Assembly: GCA_002793115.1 (NCBI GenBank)
Contig: PFPP01000032.1
Span: forward strand, 1-7,685
Direction: 5' to 3'
From: Candidatus Kaiserbacteria bacterium CG_4_10_14_0_2_um_filter_50_16
Lineage (GTDB): Bacteria > Patescibacteriota > Minisyncoccia > Phycocordibacterales > Phycocordibacteraceae
Length of the DNA stretch: 7,685 nucleotides
The position numbers and the translations under genes were made by a program. The notes beneath the pieces are model-generated. The model saw nothing but the letters and a program-made list of their open reading frames with translations, made no database searches and was not told the origin of the DNA. Positions 1-5,740 of this stretch are shown in pieces; the stretch's first letter is position 1; every line of letters begins with the position of its first letter.

Positions 1-301
1 GATCGCTCGGGATGGATGAGATGAATCCACCTGAAACAAGCTCGATGCCCGGATTACTCGCCGGATCCGAAGTGAGCGGAACAATAGAAGATAAACAGTT
101 AGATTTTCCGCACGGATAATGTCCATTAACCGAAAAATACAACTCCAGCGCTTTTTCGAATTCGCCTACCTGGGACTTCCGAACTGCATCGCGCGCCTTC
201 GCGCGCGCGGTGTTCAAGCTCGCGAGCACGATGCTCGACAAGAGCCCGATGATGGCAAGTACGACCAATAACTCGATGAGAGTGAAGCCGCGCACTTTCA
301 T
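1..301 (-). CDS. Type IV pilin / prepilin-like protein (5' part; continues past left edge)
   Basis: Reading the minus strand from the ATG at 301-299 gives 100 residues with no stop before the window edge, so the C-terminus is missing. The N-terminus MKVRGFTLIELLVVLAIIGL is a class III prepilin signal: a short basic leader, predicted prepilin-peptidase cleavage after Gly5, Phe6 as mature residue 1 (normally N-methylated) and Glu10 as the conserved mature Glu5. The following hydrophobic helix (about residues 6-28) would anchor the subunit in the membrane and pack in the pilus core. An Ala/Arg/Lys-rich helix (residues 31-43) and the ALELYF..NGHYP stretch (57-69) match major-pilin or pseudopilin heads of CPR bacteria and Gram-negatives. 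Two cysteines (70 and 75) could form a small disulfide loop. The start overlaps the stop of the upstream micropeptide (ATGA), which suggests translational coupling. Whether it is the major pilin or a minor pseudopilin cannot be told from this fragment. Confidence 0.93.
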   Translation of the reverse strand, partial: MKVRGFTLIELLVVLAIIGLLSSIVLASLNTARAKARDAVRKSQVGEFEKALELYFSVNGHYPCGKSNCLSSIVPLTSDPASNPGIELVSGGFISSIPSD

Positions 302-429
302 ACTGTCCACACAGCTATAATCGCTGCGATTGTGATAATCAGGACGACGAGCAGAACCTTTTGCGCTCCGGCGTCATCGGCGGCGAGCCCGGTTTTAATA
401 ACGAGATTTGCGAGCCAGGAATACTTCAT
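298..429 (-). CDS. 43-aa tail-anchored membrane micropeptide upstream of the pilin
   Basis: A minus-strand ORF starts at ATG 429-427 and ends at TGA 300-298. It encodes 43 residues: a short polar N-terminal half (MKYSWLANLVIKTGLAADDA, residues 1-20) and then one strongly hydrophobic segment, about residues 25-43 (VLLVVLIITIAAIIAVWTV), ending at the membrane face. The predicted topology is a single C-terminal membrane anchor with the N-terminal half in the cytoplasm. Two points support a real gene: an extended -10 box (TGGTATAAT) ends 7 nt before the ATG, and the TGA overlaps the pilin ATG by an ATGA junction, so it would be the first cistron of a pilin operon. I recognise no family. It may be an assembly or chaperone-like partner for the pilin, or just a leader cistron that carries ribosomes to the pilin start; both are inference. 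It could also be non-coding leader sequence. Confidence 0.62.
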   Translation of the reverse strand: MKYSWLANLVIKTGLAADDAGAQKVLLVVLIITIAAIIAVWTV

Positions 430-436
430 AATATGC

Positions 437-445
437 ATTATACCA
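437..445 (-). promoter_or_regulatory. Extended -10 promoter for the micropeptide-pilin unit
   Basis: On the minus strand TGGTATAAT is a perfect TATAAT box with the TGn extension. Seven nucleotides lie between the box and the ATG at 429, so transcription would start at, or within a base or two of, the start codon (leaderless mRNA). No purine-rich Shine-Dalgarno sequence is present. A TTTACA sequence lies further upstream, but its 14-nt spacing is short for a -35 element, so the TGn extension probably substitutes for it. Confidence 0.7.
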
Positions 446-498
446 TACATTCGCATTGTAAACGGCGTTCATCTGAATATGTGTATAAGGCAAAATCC

Positions 499-507
499 TG
501 GTATTCT
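499..507 (+). promoter_or_regulatory. Probable extended -10 promoter of dnaE
   Basis: TGGTATTCT carries the TGn extension and a weaker -10 hexamer (TATTCT, 4 of 6 matches to TATAAT). It ends 8 nt before the dnaE ATG, the same spacing as at thrS, so the predicted transcript start is about 514 and the mRNA nearly leaderless. No Shine-Dalgarno sequence precedes the ATG. The 430-515 interval thus holds two divergent promoters and nothing else that I can see. Confidence 0.5.
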
Positions 508-515
508 TAATTCCA

Positions 516-3500
516 ATGGCATCGCGATTTATCCACCTGCACACACACAGCCACTACTCGTTCCTACAGGCCTTGCCGAAGATCGAAGAATTAATCGAGA
601 AGGCGAAAGAAGAAGGCATGGACGCGCTTGCGCTCACCGACGCCGGCAATATGCATGGTGCGATAGAATTTTATAAAGCGGCGAAGATGGCGGGCATAAA
701 GCCGATCCTCGGCGTCGATGCGTATCTCGCGCCACGTTCGCGACATGAGAAAGACCCAAACATCGATGCAAAGCGCTCGCGTATCGTACTCCTCGCAGAA
801 AATAATGAAGGATATAAAAATCTTCTTGCGCTCATCACGAAGTCGTGGACAGAAGGATTTTATGAACGCCCGCGTATGGATAAGGAACTGCTCCGCGAAC
901 ACCACCGCGGACTTATCGCGATTCTCCCCTCCTTCGCGGGCGATGTCGCCCAGCTCCTGCGCGCAGGCGATTACGACGGCGCCGCGGCCGCGCTCGCAGA
1001 GTTTAAGGACATTTTTTCAGCCGAAAATGTCTTTCTCGAAATAACACACCATCCGAAAGTTGACGGGCATGAGGCGCTGATGTCTCGGATAATTGCGCTT
1101 GCGCGAGAGAGTCATACGCCGCTTGTTGCCCAGCACGATGTCTATTATCTGAAGCCGGCCGATCGCGAGGCGACTGAAATCATGCGCCGTATCCAGCATG
1201 GTGCGCGCGGGAAAAATGAGGATGAGGATTTTTCTTTTATCGGAGAACAAACCGCAGAAAAAATCTTCAAGAATATCCCCGAGGCGCTGGAAAATTCACG
1301 ACGTATCGCCGACCGCTGTACCGTATCTTTTGAACTAGGAACATGGACATTCCCGTCCGTTCCCGTTTCGAACGGTTTCCGAAATCATGATGAGGAATTG
1401 CGAGCCAAGGCATACGCGGGCATCGCAGAGCGCGGACTCGAAAAGTCGAAAGAAGTTATTGATCGCATCGAGTATGAATTGAAGATTATTATCGGTAAGG
1501 GATTCGCGGTGTATTACCTTATCGTCGCCGACCTTCTTGCGTTCGCGCGTCGCGTCGGTATCCTTACCACCACGCGCGGATCGGCGGCAGGGAGTTTGAT
1601 TGCCTATTTGGTCGGCATCACGAACGTAAATCCACTTCTCTATAAACTGCCTTTTGAACGATTCCTCAATCCTGAACGCCCGAAGGCGCCGGATATCGAC
1701 ATGGACATGGCCGATAACCGCCGCGACGAGATGATTGCATATACAAAGCAAAAATATGGCGAGGATCATGTCGCGCAGATAGGCACCTTCGGAACGATGA
1801 TGGCGCGCGCGGCGGTGCGCGATGTCGCACGCGCACTCGGTCACTCCTACACCACCGGCGATCGAATTGCAAAACTCATTCCGATGGGCTCCCAAGGATT
1901 CCCTATGACTATCGATCGCGCGCTCACACTCGAACCGGATTTGAAAGCGTTATATGACGAAGACGATGACATAAAAGAAATCCTTGACCTCGGGAAACGC
2001 ATCGAGGGCTGCGTGCGGCATGTCGGTGTCCACGCGGCGGGTATCGTAGTCGCGCCGACTCCTCTTGTCGAGTGGACACCGATTCAACCGGACCCGAAAG
2101 GCACCGGGAAGCTCATCACTCAATATGATATGTATTCAATCACCGACGAATATGGCGGTGTCGGGCTCTTAAAATTCGACTTCCTCGGCATAAAAAATCT
2201 CTCTATTCTCGCCGACGCGGTCGCACGCGTAAAGCGAACTCGAAATATTACTATAGATATCGAAAATGTTCCTATTGATGATGCTAAAACATTTAAGATG
2301 CTCGCGCGCGGCGAGACGGAAGGAATCTTCCAATTGAACGGTTCCGGCATGACCCGTTGGCTCAAAGAGCTCAAACCGACTTCAATACACGACATCAACG
2401 CGATGGTCGCCCTCTACCGCCCGGGACCTATGGAAACGATTCCAAATTACATTGAGCGGAAGCATAATCCAAAGCTCATTCAGTATCTCGATCCGCGTAT
2501 GAAAGAATATCTCGATTTTTCCTACGGTATTCTCGTCTATCAAGACGATGTGCTCCTGACAGCAATAAAACTCGGCGGGTATTCATGGCTGGAAGCAGAT
2601 GCGCTCCGCAGGGCGATGGGGAAAAAAATTCCGAAGGTTATGCAGGCGGAAAAAGAAAAATTGACGAAGGGTTTTATTGAATATGGGAAACTTTCCAAAT
2701 CACTCGCGGAAAAATTATGGGAACTGATAGAGCCGTTCGCTGCTTATGGGTTCAATAAGGCGCACGCCGCGAGTTATGGAAAGGTAGCGTATCAGACCGC
2801 CTATATGAAAGCGAATTATCCTGTGGAGTATCTTGCGGCGCTTCTCACCGCCGATTCGGGCGATACCGACCAAATCTCTATTTTTGTCACCGAAGCAAAA
2901 CGGATGGGTATCAAGGTGCTACCGCCTGATGTGAATGAAAGCGGGAGCGACTTTACGGTTGTAGGTAAAGAGAAAGACGCTATCCGCTTCGGACTCTCCT
3001 CAATTAAAAACTTTGGCGATGGGATTTCAGAGGCGATTATCGCGCAGCGCGAAGCACACGACCCATTTAAAACGCTTTCAGATTTTCTTTCGCGCGTCGG
3101 ATCCAAGAATCTAAACAGAAAATCACTTGAATCGCTCATTAAGAGCGGGGCTCTGGATTCTCTGAATACGGGAGGAGGGAGTCGAGGCGCTCTACTCGAG
3201 CATATTGAGACTATGCTTGTCTTCCATCGTGATGCGACTACCGTCTCGCCACAAGATTCACTCTTTGGAGCTTTTGCGGAACCACCGAATCTAAAGCTCC
3301 CTACGACTGGAAGGCCTGTTTCAATAGGTGAAAAATTGAATTGGGAAAAAGAATTGCTCGGTATCTATGTGAGCGGTCATCCGCTTGATGCATATGCCAT
3401 GGTCACAAAGAAATCGCCGTTATCTATCACTAAGATTAAAGAAGAACGTCAGCAGGGAATATCGATCATCCTGCCGGTTCTTGTAACCTTAGTGAGGAGC

Positions 3501-3701
3501 ATTCTCACCAAGAGCGGTGAGAAAATGGCGTTCATCACGGTAGAAGACACGACTGACTCCATCGAGGCGGTAGTCTTTCCAAAATTGTTTAAAGAACATG
3601 CGAGTAGTATAGTCACGGGTGCATGTTTCCTTGCCAAAGGGAAGGTCTCTATCAGAAACGGCGATGTTACATTCGTGATAGAAGAACTGAAACCGCTATA
3701 A
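516..3701 (+). CDS. dnaE: DNA polymerase III alpha subunit (C-family replicative polymerase)
   Basis: The product has 1061 residues and catalyses template-directed DNA synthesis at the replication fork. Domains in order: N-terminal PHP domain (about 4-275, opening FIHLHTHSHYS); palm with the catalytic acidic residues D395 and D397 in PDIDMDM and D555 in KFDFLG; the TRGSAAGSL motif (353-361) and the FERFLNPER motif (380-388); fingers with FQLNGSGM (605-612), YRPGPME (634-640) and YGFNKAHAASY (744-754); a helix-hairpin-helix region (about 850-882); a likely beta-clamp-binding motif QDSLF (913-917); and an OB fold (about 984-1061). The protein stops at the end of the OB fold, so the C-terminal tau-binding domain of E. 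coli DnaE (1160 aa) has no counterpart. Several PHP metal ligands are replaced, so PHP nuclease activity is unlikely. The ATG at 516 is chosen because it places the PHP motif at residue 5 and follows a -10 box by 8 nt. thrS follows 26 nt downstream with its own promoter. Confidence 0.97.
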   Translation: MASRFIHLHTHSHYSFLQALPKIEELIEKAKEEGMDALALTDAGNMHGAIEFYKAAKMAGIKPILGVDAYLAPRSRHEKDPNIDAKRSRIVLLAENNEGYKNLLALITKSWTEGFYERPRMDKELLREHHRGLIAILPSFAGDVAQLLRAGDYDGAAAALAEFKDIFSAENVFLEITHHPKVDGHEALMSRIIALARESHTPLVAQHDVYYLKPADREATEIMRRIQHGARGKNEDEDFSFIGEQTAEKIFKNIPEALENSRRIADRCTVSFELGTWTFPSVPVSNGFRNHDEELRAKAYAGIAERGLEKSKEVIDRIEYELKIIIGKGFAVYYLIVADLLAFARRVGILTTTRGSAAGSLIAYLVGITNVNPLLYKLPFERFLNPERPKAPDIDMDMADNRRDEMIAYTKQKYGEDHVAQIGTFGTMMARAAVRDVARALGHSYTTGDRIAKLIPMGSQGFPMTIDRALTLEPDLKALYDEDDDIKEILDLGKRIEGCVRHVGVHAAGIVVAPTPLVEWTPIQPDPKGTGKLITQYDMYSITDEYGGVGLLKFDFLGIKNLSILADAVARVKRTRNITIDIENVPIDDAKTFKMLARGETEGIFQLNGSGMTRWLKELKPTSIHDINAMVALYRPGPMETIPNYIERKHNPKLIQYLDPRMKEYLDFSYGILVYQDDVLLTAIKLGGYSWLEADALRRAMGKKIPKVMQAEKEKLTKGFIEYGKLSKSLAEKLWELIEPFAAYGFNKAHAASYGKVAYQTAYMKANYPVEYLAALLTADSGDTDQISIFVTEAKRMGIKVLPPDVNESGSDFTVVGKEKDAIRFGLSSIKNFGDGISEAIIAQREAHDPFKTLSDFLSRVGSKNLNRKSLESLIKSGALDSLNTGGGSRGALLEHIETMLVFHRDATTVSPQDSLFGAFAEPPNLKLPTTGRPVSIGEKLNWEKELLGIYVSGHPLDAYAMVTKKSPLSITKIKEERQQGISIILPVLVTLVRSILTKSGEKMAFITVEDTTDSIEAVVFPKLFKEHASSIVTGACFLAKGKVSIRNGDVTFVIEELKPL

Positions 3702-3710
3702 GAAAAGTTG

Positions 3711-3719
3711 TGGTATATT
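3711..3719 (+). promoter_or_regulatory. Extended -10 promoter of thrS in the dnaE-thrS gap
   Basis: TGGTATATT (TGn plus a 5 of 6 match to TATAAT) begins 10 nt after the dnaE stop codon and ends 8 nt before ATG 3728. A transcript starting about 7 nt after the box would begin at about 3726, giving an almost leaderless mRNA. This box is the main reason to choose ATG 3728 over the in-frame ATG at 3623 inside dnaE. No Shine-Dalgarno sequence is visible. Confidence 0.65.
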
Positions 3720-3727
3720 CAGCAGAT

Positions 3728-4969
3728 ATGGACATGCCGCGGGATACAGAACGAGATCATAAGAGACTCGGCAAGGAGCTTGATTTGTTTTCGTTTTCAA
3801 ATACGGTCGGCAAAGGGTTGCCGCTTTTTACTCCTAAAGGTTCGGTGATTCGCCGAGAACTTGAGCGCTTTATTGTCGATGAGGAGATCAAACGCGGCTA
3901 TCTCCATGTCTATACGCCAGACATTGCTAAACTCGATTTATACATAAAAAGCGGCCATTACCCGCACTATAAAGACTCAATGTATGCGCCAATCGAGATA
4001 GATGATGAGCAGTTCATGCTCCGACCGATGACCTGCCCACATCATTTCGAATTGTACCTGCGCAAACCGGTGAGTTATCGGGAACTTCCTATGCGCATCG
4101 CTGAACTTGCGAAAATGTACCGCTACGAGCAATCGGGGGAGCTTATGGGCCTCCAGCGGGTTCGGACGTTCTGTCTAGCCGATGCACACATCATCTGCGC
4201 GAACGAGGAACAGGCCGTTGATGAGATCAGTGGGGCACTCGATCTTATTGAATACGTCACGTCGGTCTTTGGTCTTAAGCTTGACGTGGATTATCGCTAT
4301 CGTCTCTCGCTTGGAGATCGTGCGAATACGGAAAAATATTATAAAAATGACGCTGGATGGGAAAAAGGAGAAGATCTGTTGCGAAATCTCATGCAGAAAC
4401 GTGGTTCAAGATTTGAGGAAGTAAAAGATGAAGCCGCGTTCTACGGACCCAAGATAGATATACAAATGAAGAATGCAAACGGAAAGGAAGATACCGCCTT
4501 TACTGTCCAGTACGATTTTTGTATGCCAGATCGATTTGATCTCTCGTACATTGGCGAAGATGGTGAGAAACATCGTGCTTTTGTAGTACACCGCTCATCT
4601 ATTGGTGCCATTGAACGCAGTATGGCGTTTCTTATTGAGAAATATGCGGGTGCTTTTCCGCTTTGGCTCGCGCCGGTGCAGACTAAGGTGTTAAGTGTAT
4701 CGGAGAAACACGCGACATACGCACGCGAAGTTGCGAGTGCGCTCAAAGTCGCACACATTCGCGCTGAAGTTGATGACTCAAACGAATCGCTTGGGAAAAA
4801 GATACGCAACGCAAAGATGGAAAAAGTTCCTTATTTGCTCATCGTTGGCGATAAGGAAGTTGCAGCAAAAACTATTTCAATCGAGAGCCGCGATCACGGA
4901 AAACTGGGCATAGCATCGCTTGCCTATTTTATTGCACGTGCAACAGAAGAAATCAGCTCGCGGAAATAA
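3728..4969 (+). CDS. thrS: Threonyl-tRNA synthetase, minimal form (catalytic + anticodon-binding domains only)
   Basis: The product has 413 residues and attaches threonine to tRNA-Thr using ATP. It is a class II synthetase that starts at the linker just before the catalytic core (RDTERDHKRLGKELDLF, residues 5-21). Zinc ligands that read the threonine side chain are C103 (in MTCPHH), H154 (in ADAHI) and H288 (in VVHRS). Motif 2 is around R132/E134 (YRYEQSG) and motif 3 is at GAIER with R297. The conserved AAFYGPKID stretch (236-244) and the glutamine Q261 are present. Residues about 311-413 form the anticodon-binding domain (PLWLAPVQ onward). E. coli ThrRS has 642 residues; the N-terminal TGS domain and the HxxxH editing domain are absent here, and no remnant lies upstream because dnaE ends 26 nt before. 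The start at 3728 is set by the extended -10 box. E. coli Q381 appears replaced by L150 (alignment by eye from memory). Confidence 0.95.
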   Translation: MDMPRDTERDHKRLGKELDLFSFSNTVGKGLPLFTPKGSVIRRELERFIVDEEIKRGYLHVYTPDIAKLDLYIKSGHYPHYKDSMYAPIEIDDEQFMLRPMTCPHHFELYLRKPVSYRELPMRIAELAKMYRYEQSGELMGLQRVRTFCLADAHIICANEEQAVDEISGALDLIEYVTSVFGLKLDVDYRYRLSLGDRANTEKYYKNDAGWEKGEDLLRNLMQKRGSRFEEVKDEAAFYGPKIDIQMKNANGKEDTAFTVQYDFCMPDRFDLSYIGEDGEKHRAFVVHRSSIGAIERSMAFLIEKYAGAFPLWLAPVQTKVLSVSEKHATYAREVASALKVAHIRAEVDDSNESLGKKIRNAKMEKVPYLLIVGDKEVAAKTISIESRDHGKLGIASLAYFIARATEEISSRK

Positions 4970-4981
4970 TATCAAAAGTTC

Positions 4982-5001
4982 ATCAAGGCGAGGCCTTGCT
5001 A
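4982..5001 (+). repeat. Left REP-like hairpin, one arm of an exact 20-bp inverted repeat
   Basis: ATCAAGGCGAGGCCTTGCTA is the exact reverse complement of 5716-5735 on the far side of the transposase gene. It contains its own hairpin: stem CAAGGC (4984-4989), loop GAG, stem GCCTTG (4993-4998). In REP orientation (minus strand) the hairpin is preceded by GTATAG, compared with GTAG at the right copy, a difference of two inserted bases. It begins 12 nt after the thrS stop and could also influence thrS mRNA ends, but there is no T-tract typical of an intrinsic terminator. Confidence 0.85.
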
Positions 5002-5027
5002 TACTTAGAGGCGCCTTGCTATACTTA
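4993..5027 (+). repeat. Tandem duplication of the REP tail (15-bp identical core, 20-bp period)
   Basis: GCCTTGCTATACTTA occurs at 4993-5007 and again at 5013-5027. The first copy is the right half of the left REP plus its tail; the second has lost the left stem arm. Each copy contains TTGCTATACT, an extended -10-like box, so the duplication places a second potential promoter directly in front of the transposase start codon. Confidence 0.85.
5017..5025 (+). promoter_or_regulatory. Extended -10 promoter of the RAYT gene, inside the REP-tail repeat
   Basis: TGCTATACT (TGn plus a 5 of 6 match to TATAAT) ends 6 nt before ATG 5032, matching the box-to-start spacing of the other genes here. The identical box in the first repeat copy (4997-5005) is 20 nt further away and would give a short leader without a Shine-Dalgarno site, so the second copy is the better candidate. 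Confidence 0.55.
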
Positions 5028-5031
5028 TCAA

Positions 5032-5718
5032 ATGGCTGAACGGAGCCCATTCGCTACCGATGAGTGGTATCATTGCTATAATCGCGGTGTCGATAAAAGA
5101 ACCGTATTTGAAAATACCGGTGACTACAATCGATTCCTCTTACTTCTGTACTTGGGAAATGGTTCGGTCCCGCTTCACATAGCAAATCTTAAAGATCAAA
5201 ATATACACGTAGTACTCGAAGACATATCGATGGAACGTGGAGAACCGATGGTAGAAATCGGTGCGTATACTCTTATGCCGAATCATTTTCATTTACTTCT
5301 TAAAGAAATTAGAGAGGGCGGAATCGCGATATTTATGCAACGCATTTTTACCGCATTTACAATGTATTTCAACAAGAAGTATGAACGGACTGGGGCTCTT
5401 TTCGCAGGACCATTTAAGTCACGTCATGTCGCTGATGATCGTTACATCAAAAAACTTATTTCGTATCTCCACTTAAATGCAACTGAGCTTTTTGGCCCTC
5501 ACCGGAAGGATGGCCGTGGCAATATTGAAATAATAGAAAAGCGATTGATTGAATATCCTTATTCGAGTCTTTCTGACTTCCTAGGATACGAACGTCCAGA
5601 ACGGAAAATCCTTGGCAATTCTATTTTCGAATTGTTTGACACAATTCCAACATTAAAAGAAATGGTTGATGATGCGAATTCCTATTACATTGAGCATCCA
5701 GAAAATGATAGCAAGTAG
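5032..5718 (+). CDS. REP-associated tyrosine transposase (RAYT, Y1_Tnp/IS200-like family)
   Basis: The product has 228 residues. The family uses an HUH single-strand nuclease fold with one catalytic tyrosine to cut DNA beside small hairpins. Visible hallmarks are the N-terminal YHCYNRGVDKR (13-23), the HUH motif H85-F86-H87 in LMPNHFHLLL (81-90), the RTGALFAGPFKSRHV block (119-133), and Y145 in ISYLHLNA (143-150), the expected catalytic tyrosine position. The C-terminal part (about 165-228) with EYPYSSLSDFLG is typical of the RAYT-like subfamily. ATG 5032 is chosen over an upstream in-frame TTG (4996) because a -10 box ends 6 nt before it and the family motif starts soon after. The gene is flanked by inverted REP-like hairpins, and its TAG stop is part of the right one. 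The reading frame is intact with all key residues, so it may be active; RAYTs often act as domesticated genes that spread REPs rather than themselves. Confidence 0.93.
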   Translation: MAERSPFATDEWYHCYNRGVDKRTVFENTGDYNRFLLLLYLGNGSVPLHIANLKDQNIHVVLEDISMERGEPMVEIGAYTLMPNHFHLLLKEIREGGIAIFMQRIFTAFTMYFNKKYERTGALFAGPFKSRHVADDRYIKKLISYLHLNATELFGPHRKDGRGNIEIIEKRLIEYPYSSLSDFLGYERPERKILGNSIFELFDTIPTLKEMVDDANSYYIEHPENDSK

Positions 5719-5735
5719 CAAGGCCTCGCCTTGAT
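5715..5735 (+). repeat. Right REP-like hairpin with GTAG tetranucleotide; second arm of the inverted repeat
   Basis: GTAG (5715-5718) is followed by a perfect hairpin: stem CAAGGC (5719-5724), loop CTC, stem GCCTTG (5728-5733). The 20 bp at 5716-5735 exactly reverse-complement the left copy at 4982-5001. GTAG before a short palindrome is the classic REP layout recognised by RAYT enzymes. The RAYT stop codon TAG (5716-5718) is contained in it. The hairpin fills the 22-bp gap between two convergent genes and could serve as a weak bidirectional terminator (inference). Confidence 0.85.
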
Positions 5736-5740
5736 ATTCA

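Noticed and set aside
191..206. GC-rich inverted repeat (GCGCGC, 4-nt loop, GCGCGC)
   Set aside because: It lies within the pilin coding sequence and results from consecutive Ala/Arg codons encoding ARAKAR; no T-tract follows.
482..489. TATAAG as an alternative dnaE -10 box
   Set aside because: It lacks the correctly placed TGn extension, and it would give a leader of about 20 nt without a Shine-Dalgarno site, unlike the other genes here. It cannot be fully excluded.
332..676. A plus-strand frame of 114 codons across the promoter region and the dnaE start
   Set aside because: It overlaps dnaE in another frame and the divergent micropeptide gene, and its translation resembles no protein.
1335..1895. 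A 186-codon open frame on the minus strand inside dnaE
   Set aside because: It lies fully antisense to the catalytic region of dnaE, its translation shows no recognisable domain, and no promoter-like box precedes it. It is a by-product of dnaE codon usage.
3623..3727. Upstream in-frame ATG that would extend ThrRS by 35 residues into dnaE
   Set aside because: The extension overlaps the dnaE OB fold and shows no TGS-like sequence; the -10 box at 3711-3719 places the transcript start downstream of it.
4984..4998. Intrinsic terminator for thrS
   Set aside because: The hairpin stem is only 6 bp and is not followed by a run of T; it is better explained as a REP arm.
4996..5031. In-frame TTG that would lengthen the RAYT by 12 residues
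   Set aside because: The extension is made of REP-tail repeat sequence and includes the predicted promoter, and no Shine-Dalgarno sequence precedes it.
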